Shown here: positions 15,001 to 26,429 of the stretch, piece after piece
Position numbering within the stretch: position 1 is the first letter of the stretch
Layout: every line of letters starts with the position of its first letter
Assembly (NCBI GenBank): GCA_026873275.1
Contig: JANTUC010000003.1
Coordinates: 1 to 64,000, forward strand
Reading direction: 5' to 3'
DNA length: 64,000 bases
DNA from: Pseudopithomyces maydicus
Lineage: Eukaryota; Ascomycota; Dothideomycetes; Pleosporales; Didymosphaeriaceae
Notes under the pieces: model-generated
Databases searched by the model: none
Told to the model about the DNA's origin: nothing
The model's input: only the letters and a program-made list of their open reading frames with translations
Position numbers and translations under genes: made by a program

Positions 15001-17054
15001 ATCCTTAGAGAGGGCTTAATATTACTTTACTAAGTCCTTATTTTTTATATTTAATTTTAAGGCAGCGTCGTGGGCTTTAATTATCTTAAATTAAGTAATA
15101 GTAAGCTGCTAGAAGAGCTTATAATATTCTAAATAACTAGTATCTAGTTTCTTTTAAGCGGCGTTAGCTTAAGTTAAGAATTACTTTAGCCAGGTAGAGA
15201 GACTATTTTTAGCCTTAGTAACTGCCTAGAGGTTTTAGTATAAATTCTCTATATATTGCGCAACGCTGAGTATTATATACTAAGAGTAATATATATTACT
15301 AAGAATAAGATTTTTAAAGTTATTGTTAGAAGTGAGCTTATAATAAGTAACTAAATTTCCCTAGGAGTTATATCCTCTAATAATTATAATAGGTCGTCCT
15401 TTATAAATTTCTATTTTTACTTAATAGGCTAATATATAGTCCTCTAGTGCCTCTTTCTATAATAATAAGGAATAGGAAAGCGCTAGGTACTATAATATAA
15501 GACTAAACTATTATTACTATTAAGCAGCTATTACGGCGTCTACTAGAGGAGTAGTATTAACTTTAGAATTAATTTTTATAAGCTTCTTAGTGAATATAAC
15601 ACACGATTCCTTTTTAAAGTAAATAATTTTAAGCTAATTAGCTTGCTGGCGTGTCTATATTATAAGGTTATTTAGGTTATTATTATTAGACCTAGAGCCC
15701 TTAGTAGGTAGTAGTAAATTACTAGTAAAGCTACTAGCTTGCTTTTATACTAAGTTACTTAAGCTATATTTTTATATAGGCTATAATTATATCGCATATA
15801 CTATTTAAGACTATAATATATTATTAGTGGTCTTAGCGGCAACGGGCAGCTATTAATAATATTACGTTTTACTAGAATTAATAGCTAGCTAGTCGTGTAA
15901 GCGTATAAATAAAGGTAGTAATAGTAAAGTTATAAATAAGCTAATAAAGGTAGGGCATAGCTTAGAATAAAATCTATTACTAAAGGTATTAACTATACTA
16001 GCGCTAAAGTATCCTAATAAGTAAAACTTATTAAAGTTATAATATTAGTCCGCGCCGCTATTTAATAGTGATATATAAATATTGCTTAGAAATTCTAGTA
16101 GATTAGGACTTAAAGGGTTAAAAGGCGCATTATTTTAGTTACTAAAAACTTCTTAAGTATAAATAGTTGCTGTAATATTTAGGAGGATAGATTATTATAA
16201 AAAGCTATTAAAGTGGGGAGCTGCTTTAGGTTTTATATTATAAAACTTTAATATAGACTACTAGTGATTAAATTAGTACTTAGTAACTATTTAGTAATTA
16301 AGTAACATCTAGTATCCTATTATCCTTTTTAACTAGACTACTACTGCCTAGGCATATATTACTCTATATAATTAGATATATAGAGCTAATTATTATAAGG
16401 TTTAGAATTTTAAACTATATAGAGCAGCTGTTAATTAAAGTTAATATAAGCTACTATACTACACTAAAGCGATTTACTAGGGGTATAGGTCTCTTTAACT
16501 TATCTTATAACTATGTAAATAGAGTTAGTATACTTAAGTTAGATAATTTAATAGAGTAGAATATACGGCGCGGCGCAGTAATATATAATATTAGTATTAG
16601 ATTTTTTAGTAACTTGCGGCTCTTCTAGCGCGGAGTTAATAATTATAATTTAAGGGTAATAATTATATCTTACGCGCTATTTACTTAGGTTCTAATAGAG
16701 GACTTACTATATAACTTTATCTAGGTAATAAATAGGCAGCATTTAGTGTTTAATTACCTTATTTAAGTAAATAAGAACTGTTATATCTTATCGCTCTTCT
16801 AGTATTAGATTATATTTTATCGCTCTTCTAGCATTAGGTTAGGCTTATAACTATAGTTATAGAGTCTTTACTATCCTTATATAAGGCGCGACTAAGCCTT
16901 CTTCTCTTTCTAATACTTATCTAGTAGTTATAGATTGTGGCGGAGCTACCAGCTCCTTAGATTAAGATATTTAAATAATTACTTATTTAGTAATAATTAC
17001 TAGATAGTAAATTGGATAGTTAGAATGGCAAAATTCTAATAATTATAACTATAG

Positions 17055-17293
17055 TGTAAGGGTCCTAAAGGTATTATAGAGGTTAATAGGTCCACTTAGA
17101 TTAAATATAAAATAGTTATAATAGAGAGCTATCTAGGACCTCTTTTAAGGATTTAAGGTAGTATTAAAATAACGTTAGTAGAGCTAGCGTCCTCTTATTA
17201 CTATTTAATTATTATCTAATTATTATCTAATCGCTAGGGATCCACTAATTACTAAGAATCTCCTAATTACTAGCGTCCACCCTATAATATATA
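17055..17293 (-). repeat. 5' LTR of gypsy relic B
   Basis: This is the direct repeat of 8767-9004. On the minus strand it ends CCTTACA, an intact LTR terminus, and differs from its partner mostly by transitions, as expected of RIP. The internal region of element B follows below 17,055. Confidence 0.85.
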
Positions 17294-18245
17294 TTAAGTA
17301 TTCTCTCTATATTTTAAGGTTGGTAATAAAATTATACTAAATACCTATAATCTGTGGACTAAGCGCCTTAGTAAATTACTTAATTTTAAGCGACGCAGTC
17401 CTTTTACTATTACTTATATTATTAATAATAAAGCCTATAAGCTGTTACTATTACTAGAGATAAGTTATCTTTATAATATATTCTATCCTTAGCTCTTATA
17501 GCTGTATAAAAAATAATTACTATTTAGGTAGAAGTAGGCAGCTAACTATATCCCGCTAGCTTAAAATATTAATAATAATAAAGATTTTAATATAAAAGTA
17601 ATTCTAGATTACTAAATTAACTACTAAATATAAAATCTATACTAAGACAGCACCCGCAGGGTTACTAAATATAAAATAGAATAGTTAGATTATAATAGAG
17701 CCCCTATATAGAAGTTATACTAGAACCTAATTAATAGAGAAATATCTTAATTAATCGCTGGTTTTTATTGCTAGAACCCTTATAAACCTACTATACTAAT
17801 TAATTTTAATAATTTTATTAAATAGTAAAGTATTATTATCGCTACTGCGCAGCTAGTAAGCGCACTACTAAGTATAGATTTTAAGTTAAATAATAATAGC
17901 AGCTTAAGCAACACTTATACTAAGTAAGTACTTAAGGTAAATAATAATAATTATCTACCTCTAGCTCTTAGTAACTGGCGCTATTATAATACTTTACTAG
18001 AATACTAGAAGTTAAGCTAATACCACTTATATAATAGTAATATAGAAATAGATAGCTAGGCCCTACTATTACTATAGATAAGAGATTACCTTAGTTAAAG
18101 TTTTAAATTAAATTATAATAGGCCGCTTATAATAGTATAAAAATAAAATATAAGCGCGTACAGCGCTGCCTACTTCTCTATTTTATAATATTTAGAAACT
18201 AGAAACTCTAATAGCGTCGTCTGGAGCTAACGCTTGGAGGGGGGG
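17294..18245 (+). mobile_element. Gypsy relic A, 3' part: integrase end and chromodomain
   Basis: Immediately after the LTR of element B, the plus strand reads as the usual gypsy integrase tail (a FKVGNKV-like start, then a TKRLSKLLNFKRRSPF-like segment). Near 17,560-17,830 comes a chromodomain-like stretch. This is the polypeptide that would follow the reading broken at 8766, which shows that element B was inserted into element A. A purine tract (CTTGGAGGGGGGG) ends at 18,245, directly before the 3' LTR. Confidence 0.75.
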
Positions 18246-18536
18246 TAGTATTATAGAACTAGTCTAATTAATCCCTAGTATTTAATAGATCCTTAGGGCC
18301 TAGCTTACCCTTAATTAATCCTGGAGGATCTTCAGCGATTAGATAGTAATTAGATAAGTAATTAAATAGTAATAATAAAACGCTAGCTCTACTAGCGCTA
18401 GCTTAATACTATTTTAAATTCTTAGAGATGGCCCTAAATAGTCCTCTATTACAACTATCTTATATTTAAACCTAGTCAACCTACGTCTTATGCCACTTCA
18501 GATAACGCCCCTTTAGGACTCTTATATAAAGTATTA
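18246..18536 (+). repeat. 3' LTR of gypsy relic A
   Basis: It starts TAGTATTATAG just after a G-rich polypurine tract. Its reverse complement matches the LTRs of element B over most of its length, with extra internal sequence (291 against about 239 bp), so A and B are related families. It looks less heavily mutated than the rest of the block and retains some CpA/TpG. Confidence 0.75.
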
Positions 18537-19818
18537 TAAAGGATAATTTAATATAGATAATAAGAACTTATTTAAAGTTTATTTATAACAAGTTTACTAA
18601 ATAACCTAGGGATAATTAATAAGCTGTATCCTAATGTTATTCTACGAGATTATTATAGAGATATATTATAAGAGTACTATTACCGGTGAGAACTATATAT
18701 TAAACAAAGATCGAAATAGACTTTATTAAGATTTTATAGAAATTACTTTAAAACAATCCTTATTACAGAAAATAGTAAGCCAGGCCTAGAATCTAAGTTC
18801 ATCATACACGGCGATATTATAGGGGTTATTAGTAGATCCCAAACTACAAGAGCAAGGGATACAAGTTATTATTAGTAAAGTATATATAGGCGGCATCATA
18901 GATGATGAGATAATAGAAGAAAGTAAATAGAAATATATCAAGCATGTGTAATAGTATTATTCTATCATAAGAATGAACAATTCTGCTCACTCCTAAACGT
19001 GCAACCTAATTGTGTTTCTTTTCGGCTTGGGTGTCATTAAAGAGCGTGACGACTTGGTGGGCCTAAGTGAAAGGTTTCTCGTCAGTCGGTGGCTGTGTCA
19101 AAAGACGCCCTAGGAAGCTCGAGGGGGGCGTTATTTCGGGATTCTGTATCACAAGGCGGCCATGAAAGAGAATCTTCGTTCTATGTTAATATATGGCTAA
19201 CTCTGATACTAATGGTCCTGATTCCATCAATAAGAATCTCGACAGGCCGAAGCTAAGATTATTATTCCCTATGCCTTGCTTCAGCACATGTATCCCGTCA
19301 CCAATGAGACCTGAATTCTTGCCATAAACGGTACATAATGAGAGGATACCAAAAGTCTGCTTCTCTCAGAGTCCAAATTGAATTGAACAGCAAATCAGGT
19401 CGTCCACGCCACAAATGAGGCAAAATTCATCAGAATCCCTCCCTGAGATACAAGTTCACAATTAGAAGGGATTACAGCCTGGTCCCGACGATTGAAAATG
19501 AATGATGGAAAGTGGTTCTTCAACGTTGTGATGCACTCCCTCACTCCGCACCTTCGACAAACGCGATACCCATATCCAATACCATAGAAGAACTTTTACT
19601 TCATGCTCTAAAGCGTAAAGGATAAACAGATAAGACTAATATACAGCCCAACTTCTTAAATATAGATTCGCCAGAGGACGTTGTTACTCGTGGGATCGAC
19701 AAAAGTGAGAAAGAATTAAACCTTTTATCTTTACTAATCCTACTTTTATATTAGTTTTACAATGACTAGCTCGTCATATTAAATGAATCGCATCTTTTGA
19801 TCCGGTTTATTCTAGTAA
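18537..19818. other. Intergenic transition from RIP block to gene-bearing DNA
   Basis: Base composition rises from RIP-like AT richness to ordinary levels at about 18.8-19.0 kb. I found no open reading frame, RNA gene or repeat here that I can support. The distal end is the 3' flank of the minus-strand S9 peptidase gene. Confidence 0.6.
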
Positions 19819-21777
19819 TTATAATGCTCGTAAGTTATGATACAGGAAATCCCTCGTCCTTCTCAAGGTATACGCGTCGGTTGTAGCCACCCCATGCTCT
19901 CCGCCAGGAACAACCAACAGCTCATAATCCCTGTCCGCATTGTTAAGTGCTTTGACAACTTGCATCGTGCTCGACGGATCCACGTTCGTATCCAGCTCTC
20001 CAACAGTAAGCAGCAACTTGCCCTGCAACTTCTCCGCATTGGCAACATTAGAGCTATCTGCGTAACTCTGGTCTACGGGATATCCCATCCACGCCTCGTT
20101 CCACCAGAGCTTATCCATGCGGTTATCGTGGCATCCACAGTCTGCGGCGGCGACACTGTAGAAATCGTTGTGGAACAGGAGAGCAGCCATTGCGTTTTGG
20201 CCACCTGCGGAGCCGCCGAAGACACCAACGCGGCTGATGTCCATCCAAGGGCGTGTCGATGCCGCGGCTTTCATCCAGGCAATGCGGTCAGGGAATCCTG
20301 CATCTTTGAGGTTCTTGTGTGCCACATCGTGGAAGGATTTAGAGCGCCAGTTCGTACCCATGCCGTCGATGAGAACGACAACGAAGCCCTCGTTCGCAAT
20401 GTGATGCGCTTCGTCGTGTGACATATATGACTTCGGCACAAAGAAGTCATGCGGGCCGGAGTAGATCTTTTCTATGACAGGATAGCTTGTGCTGTTGTCC
20501 ATCTCGTATGGGCGGAAGATGAGGCCATAGATCATCGTGCTGTTGTCTCTGCCTGGCGCTGCGAACCGCTCTGGGAGGGGCCAGAGGAGCCAGTCCAGGT
20601 TTTCTGAGTAGATATCGGTGGTCATGTTGCCTGTTTCGGCATCGCGCGTCACGGTTTTCTGAGCCATGTCCATGCGCGACCAGGAGTCTGTAAACGTTTT
20701 GCGGTCGTCGCTGAAGTACCACGAGTGGTCGCCATCGCCTTCAGTAAGAATTTTGAAGTCGGAGCCATCAAAGTTTACGCGCGCCAGGTGCGCATAGTAC
20801 GGGTCCTGTCCTTTCACTGCGCCGAATACTTTGAGCCAAATTTGCTGTTTCGCTTCGTCCACATAGTCGATGGACCGCACTAGCCATTCTCCTTTCGTGA
20901 TTTGATTCTTCACCTTCCCAGTTTTCATGTCGTATAGATAGAGGTGATTCCAACCGTCGCGCTCGCTAGCCCAAATCATCGTGCTAGTGGAGTTTGAGCT
21001 GAGAATCTCTCGGTAGTAGAGTTTTTGTGAGTAGTCAAAGAATGTGTCGCTCTTCTCCTCGATGATAGCTCGCACGTCTCCTTCAGTGTTCATTCCCAGG
21101 ACCCGGAAAATCTGATGGCCTCTTTGATTGTAAAGGAAGCGGAATTCAGTGCCTTCCACGTTCCACCCTCCATTCAAAGAATAAACCTGGTACGGATTGT
21201 TGAATAGCGCGTTGTCGGTCGGAACCTCACGTTGATTCGTCAAATCAAACATTCGAGGTCGATCAATGGTCACATTATCTCCTGCTTTCAGGTACTGAAA
21301 TTGATGCAAGCGGGGTTGAAGCTGGTCGTAAGGGCTCGATTCGACCTCGTAGACAGTGTGTTCCTGGGATGGTGTAGACTGGAACACAACGACGAATTTG
21401 TTGTTTGGTGAAGTGTAAGTCAAATTGCTGAAGGGGCTGGCTTTCGTTCCCGTGGTGGATATTTGGACCTCCTGCCCATTAGCACTTCGGTACCACACAT
21501 TGTTGTCCTTGAAGAAGACTTCAGAGCCATCAGTCGTTCCATTGCTCTGGCGCTTGAGTAAGTCGCTTGGGATCTCAGCCGGAATTTTTGGTGTAGGAAT
21601 TATGTTTGAAACCCCACGAGGCCACATTCCGGATGTTTGCATATACGCATCTCGATCTTGCAGTGCAATATTCCTACCAGGTTTTGGTTCGGAAAAGCTT
21701 TTTGAAGCGGAGGCTCCAGGTACGAGGACTGGAATCAAGGAAAAAGCGCAACTAATGTAGTGAATGTATGGCGCCAT
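19819..21777 (-). CDS. Secreted S9 family (dipeptidyl-peptidase-type) serine peptidase
   Basis: This intact 652-residue protein of the prolyl oligopeptidase clan would cleave peptides, probably dipeptides from N-termini, outside the cell. Residues 1-24 form a hydrophobic signal peptide ending in GASA. Residues of roughly 100-430 resemble the DPP-IV N-terminal beta-propeller, and about 440-652 the alpha/beta-hydrolase domain. The catalytic triad is visible: Ser523 in GGSAGG, Asp596 in GELDTNV and His628 in GGEHGV. Length fits secreted fungal S9B/S9C enzymes. No intron is needed, and the ATG is the natural start ahead of the signal peptide. It is the first gene inside the telomere-side RIP block and shows no stop or frameshift. 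Whether it belongs with the glycoside cluster downstream is unknown. Exact specificity (DPP IV, DPP V or other) is not resolved. Confidence 0.9.
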   Translation of the reverse strand: MAPYIHYISCAFSLIPVLVPGASASKSFSEPKPGRNIALQDRDAYMQTSGMWPRGVSNIIPTPKIPAEIPSDLLKRQSNGTTDGSEVFFKDNNVWYRSANGQEVQISTTGTKASPFSNLTYTSPNNKFVVVFQSTPSQEHTVYEVESSPYDQLQPRLHQFQYLKAGDNVTIDRPRMFDLTNQREVPTDNALFNNPYQVYSLNGGWNVEGTEFRFLYNQRGHQIFRVLGMNTEGDVRAIIEEKSDTFFDYSQKLYYREILSSNSTSTMIWASERDGWNHLYLYDMKTGKVKNQITKGEWLVRSIDYVDEAKQQIWLKVFGAVKGQDPYYAHLARVNFDGSDFKILTEGDGDHSWYFSDDRKTFTDSWSRMDMAQKTVTRDAETGNMTTDIYSENLDWLLWPLPERFAAPGRDNSTMIYGLIFRPYEMDNSTSYPVIEKIYSGPHDFFVPKSYMSHDEAHHIANEGFVVVLIDGMGTNWRSKSFHDVAHKNLKDAGFPDRIAWMKAAASTRPWMDISRVGVFGGSAGGQNAMAALLFHNDFYSVAAADCGCHDNRMDKLWWNEAWMGYPVDQSYADSSNVANAEKLQGKLLLTVGELDTNVDPSSTMQVVKALNNADRDYELLVVPGGEHGVATTDAYTLRRTRDFLYHNLRAL

Positions 21778-23237
21778 AATGAGTATTAGTTGCCTAGAAT
21801 AACTCTATTGAACAGGAATAGGAAATTTATACACCATATGACAATACCCAATAAACGAAGGATAGGTAGAGTCGATGCAAAAGCGAACGTGGAATTGGTC
21901 ACGAAATCGCGAACTAGCGAGTACACTTAAAGAGTTTGCTGTACTCCGTGTAGGTAATGCGGTTTGGCTAAGCCCCCTGACTATTTCCTAGGTAATTAAG
22001 AGTCCACAGTTTCGGGACTATTATTGTAGCTCGCGCCTTGGCGCCTGAATCTAATCGGCCCTTCTGGTTTCACCTCCAATCAGAAAATTGAACGATACAC
22101 TCTGAGATATATCATACAATAACAGCAAAACTAGTAATTCTAAGGTATAGTTCTCCAGCTCTCTTAGAGTATATGCAAGGTATCTTCACTAAAAACGCTG
22201 GGACAGCTGTTGGCGGCGCGCTGGACGGGGTATCTCATGTCGTTTAGCACGAGGGCTTGTCGCTACTGGCGAACATTGTTGGTTGGCGAAGGGCTGACCA
22301 ACAATAACATCGGTGACTGCGTTCGTGTATTCTATCTGTGCTAGCGTGATTCTTGGGCGCTATTGTCACTTCGTGTCGCAGCCCAAGTCAACCTCTGATT
22401 ATTATTGCTATACTCTCTAAGAACCTCATGTTGCCAGGTCGTCCTACACTTTTGCTGGTCCGTGCAACAGCGGATGGTTGCGGCGTCGACCGAGCAGCCG
22501 TTAAGCTGCTTAACGAGTCAGATTTCCAATCACCTCACTATTGTTGCATGCGAAATTCGAAAATTTTAATTCTAGATTTCGTCTTTGCAAGAGTTGAATC
22601 GAGATCGCTGTGGTGCATGAGCGGTGTCTGGGCCCGTCGAAACGCTTCGTCTCGAGGCCCTACAATGTATAATAGACGCACACAGGCAATTGATGTAGAT
22701 TCATGATGTAACTACTCTCTGCCCTTATTTTTTCTCCTATCGAGCGCTCGCGGTGACAAGTGATAAGTTACCCGGATTGGCTGAATTGCAAGATCTGCTT
22801 TCTACGCCTTGACAAACACAGTCTTGAATGGCTGTGCGGTCAACCGGTGACGTGTGGCAAGCACTCTAGGGGCTCATGTATGACGGCCTTGAGACGAGAA
22901 TTGGCAAAGGAAGCTATCAATGGTCATGAACAAAAAGCAGCACAGTAGATAAACAAACAGCAACCATTTCTGTAGATGAATATGAATTAATAAGTTCAAT
23001 GATTTCAAGCTATGCCTTTGAAAACATTAAAAACATCACTGAACACGTCCGACATAAGTCTATAGAATCATTTCCTCGCTTGGATGATCAAGTATTTAAT
23101 AGATCATCGGGGTTATTGGATAATCTTGTATGAGTCTATTAGGTAGTAGGAGTGTATTGATTATTTAAATTCAAAAAATAAAAATATCGAAACTACAGAT
23201 CGAGAGGCCACAAGATCACTAGATAAAGAAAGAACTC
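21778..23237. other. Intergenic region, no gene supported
   Basis: This 1.46 kb stretch lies upstream of the S9 peptidase and downstream of the saponin-hydrolase-like gene. The open frames inside (such as 22353-22706 plus and 22760-22948 plus) have no recognisable domain, signal peptide or family pattern. The first few hundred bases should contain the peptidase promoter. No repeat or RNA gene was recognised. Confidence 0.5.
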
Positions 23238-25190
23238 TTAACTTCCATTCGCCGGCTGCTCGTAAACAATACCATTAATAGTAGTTCTAAGAAAACCAGT
23301 TGCATTGAAGATATTAGTTACCGCATCAATCTGTAAGTGAAAGCCGTCTGGGCTGGTTTCCTTTCTAGCGGTGAGTACACCGGTCTGCTCGATATCTGAA
23401 TACCAGTCGACTAAGCTGTCCCACGGATTTGGGTACAGAATAGTATTCGTGACCTTTTCCCACCCATTCAGTACGTAACCCTCGACATCAGCATAGTCAG
23501 TATAGTTCACGGTAACAGTATCGTAGCCCTCAGGCTGGGATGTTGAGCTGGTAAGCCCAACGACAGCATCGCCAGATACTTTCCCCCGTAAAATATACGA
23601 TCCTGAGACGAGCCTTTGGGAGTCTTTTGGAAAGCTCGACCCTGGAGGAAAAGGGGTAGCCCAAGGCAGGTGGTCTGGTATATCGAAGGCTGGAGGCACT
23701 GTATGTAATGCTGTTCGACTGGTAAGTCGTGCAAGCATAAGGCGGTATTCGCGTTGACCTTGCGTCGTTGGAACAGGACATGTGGGTGGATTCATGCCGG
23801 CACATTCTCGTCCCGTCACGATGGCTTGCCAGTACACAATCTTGGTGCCATCATAAGAGAACGCCGGGTCTGCACGACCATTCCAGTTAGGATCGTTGAC
23901 CGCGCCCTCGCTCCTATCACCCCCAGCATTGACTTGTTGACCGAAATAGTCTCCTCGGTCTCCATACCGGTCAATAAGGATCGGTTGAAAGAAACGCCTA
24001 TTCCCATTGTTGCGGGTTGAAGATGCCACAGTAACCGTCACCAAATCGATTATGGGTGGGATGTACCGCATTCCAGACATAAACATTTGTCGGTCTGAAC
24101 CACGAGTATCCATAACAACGAACCATTCATTGTCTTTGGAGAAGGCGACTGGATCCGTGTACTCAGGATGCTCAGTTAACCGACGAACGACACCGGTGGT
24201 TACATGAATAGCAGAAATGTCGATATTGTTGGCTTCCCATGTTGGACCAATATAGATGATTTCATCACCGGTCCCAGAGAAACCACGCAGCTCTCCTATT
24301 CCGACGGCGTCGTCGTGCGTGATAATCTTGTCGCCGTCAGCCGTGAATCGTTGACTCCGGGCTGGGTCATAGAGTAAATCTACATCTAGTAACTCATAGC
24401 GAGGGGCGAGGACATTTCCAGTCTCAGGGTTCGCATTAAACTGGAGGCGGCCGAAGAAACAATTTTGTCCACCAGTATCCGTAAAGGAGCTCCATCCAAG
24501 GTGTACGTCATCAGGGTGGAGGCGTAGTTCTCGTGGGGCACCGTTTACTTCAACGCCATCTTGCATGACTGCCCAGTATATGGGATAGATTCGTGTTTCC
24601 TGCGACGTACAAGCGTCGCTAGACAACTGGTGCCCGTTGCAGTCGACGATGCTTTGTTTGTCAGTTTGAGACTCACTCAATGATCTAAAAAGCATACTTA
24701 TGACCCCAGAGCGCCTTGTCACCGCTGCGAAATACGTGTGGATAATCTCTTTGTGGATTCAACAGTTGCTGCTGACTTGCTGGAACAGCGCAGCTAAGAC
24801 ATTTCCAACTATCACCATTACTGAAGGTTGTTCCATCCGTCTTCACCAAAATAAGCTGTTGCCCATCATATATGCTTGCTGGATCAGGTGCCTCGGGAGC
24901 GCCAGCAAATTTGACATTGACAATGACATGTTTATCGTCTGGGGAAAAATCGCCAGGCTGAACCTCGTAGTCCCCTAGCTTTCGTTGGATACACCCCGTC
25001 TTTCTAGGATTGATATCCACAGTACAGGCCCCAGTCTCGGAGCTAGGCGCAACCGGAGGTAATGGTAGTTCGACCACTTCGATAGGCTCAGGACTGGGGG
25101 TGGAGGGATTTCATCATGTAAAGCATGATTTACCGGTAGTGCCGCAACGATAATGATATATAGCGTTAGGGCTACTGTGTTGAAGTGCAT
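23238..25190 (-). CDS. Saponin-hydrolase-like secreted beta-propeller protein, N-terminal frameshift
   Basis: This resembles fungal secreted saponin hydrolases, which release sugar from triterpenoid saponins; I recognise the ELPLPPVAPS, DPASIY and KTDGTTF segments. The ATG at 25190 starts a clear signal peptide (MHFNTVALTLYIIIVAALP), followed by IPPPP. The frame then shifts by one base at a run of five C (plus-strand G at 25096-25100) into the frame that carries the conserved body. A 46-nt intron at 24652-24697 (GTATGC donor, CTGAC branch, AAAG end) joins ALWGH to NIVDC. With one base restored the protein would be 635 residues. TolB-like repeats suit a beta-propeller. It is either a young pseudogene or an assembly error in the C-run. 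It lies 1.2 kb from the GH1 gene and probably belongs to the same glycoside-degrading cluster. Confidence 0.7.
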
Positions 25191-26429
25191 GTTGGCCAGA
25201 TGGAAGGGACAATTGTGTCAAATTTAGCAACTGTAGTGACTGTACGGGTCCACGACTTCCCTATCTCTTTTATATATGCATTCTTGCCCCTTTGCATTCT
25301 GCATCTCCTCTCAGAAGTACGAGCACAAGCGGTGTAATATTGACCCCAGGCTACTTACAATCTGGAAACGCACCATTCGTCGTCTGACAAGGACAGATCG
25401 AAAGTGATCAAGGTCTTACCCCATGTTACCCCGCATCGATCTGGGCCGATGTTGATCCTGCCGAGAAGCACGTCGCATGGATGGCCCTCGGGATCAAGGA
25501 GAGCGGCCGGTCTCGCTTTGCATTAACGCGAAGGCACATCTCTATAGCCCGCTAATGCGACTCTGAGTCAGACCTCACCACACGGTACCCAGTTGATGGA
25601 ACATCCGATGATGGGCAAGTGCAAACGTGACAGCTAAAAAGGGATTCTTACGGCCATTGCACGCACTTTGGGTCATCGAGCTAGAGATATAGCTTATTGG
25701 TACTCGTGGCCATGTATGGTGATCAGACCATGTCGCGCTAATTGTTTCGGGCGCGTATAGCAATACGCAATACGCAATACGAGTACCCTAGTTGATACAA
25801 AGACCACATCAATAACACTAGCTAGCTTGTCCAGCTTCGGAAGGCGGGTGACAGCTGCAATCATTATGACCAAAGTATGCGAATTGTCATGCCAGAGTCT
25901 CTTGTGAGGCTCATCCGTTCCTGATAGGTTCGGATGTTTGCTAGCCAAGTTAATAACTCAGGCTACAAGCCCATTTTGCAGTGCACAGGAGCGAACATTA
26001 ACATCATAGTGACTGGCTCACTGGGAAAAAATGATAGGCTGTTTCAATCATGCAGCCCGAGCAGACACTACTTACACGAGCGGATATTAAAAAAACCAAT
26101 TTCACTTGAAGCAAGACCAAACCCACTTCTCCCGGGCGACCTAACCCTCAAACACAGAAGTATCATCTCATGATCTCGGCCTCGGGTAAGACTCTTGCGG
26201 CTGTGGGTTGGTCTCGGACGAGGATGTGTTGCGCGCAAGTCTGGACCCTGTCCATAACGCGAGCGATGCAACCTGCGCATGGACATCAATAATAATATAA
26301 CTTGGCGGGAGAAGCAAGGACCAAATGGAAGGAGCGTGTCATTTCCGACTGAATGAATGTATTTGGGGTTGTCAAGGACAATATCAATGCTCAAGGCTGT
26401 AGCCACAATGGCACCAGGAGTTATAGGCT
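25191..26429. other. Intergenic region between saponin-hydrolase-like and GH1 genes
   Basis: No gene is supported here. A small perfect tandem repeat, three copies of CAATACG, lies at 25761-25781. The minus-strand open frame at 26068-26478 overlaps the 3' end of the GH1 gene and has no family signature. The right part of the saponin-hydrolase promoter (25191-25500) should lie here. Confidence 0.5.

Larger units (their letters stand above)
8767..17293 (-). mobile_element. Ty3/gypsy retrotransposon relic B, full length with both LTRs, inserted in relic A
   Basis: Two directly repeated sequences of about 239 bp bound this 8.5 kb unit. The pol domains between them lie on the minus strand: reverse transcriptase at about 11,900-12,500 (YLDDILIY-like motif near 12,095-12,125), an integrase motif resembling KTNRQTKNAN near 10,312-10,350, and chromodomain-like sequence near 9,800-9,900. 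The order agrees with a 5' LTR at 17055-17293 and a 3' LTR at 8767-9004. A polypurine tract (minus-strand AAAAGAGGAGGGA, about 9005-9017) abuts the 3' LTR. RIP has introduced stops throughout, so the element cannot make proteins. Target-site duplications are unreadable in the AT-rich flanks. Confidence 0.85.
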
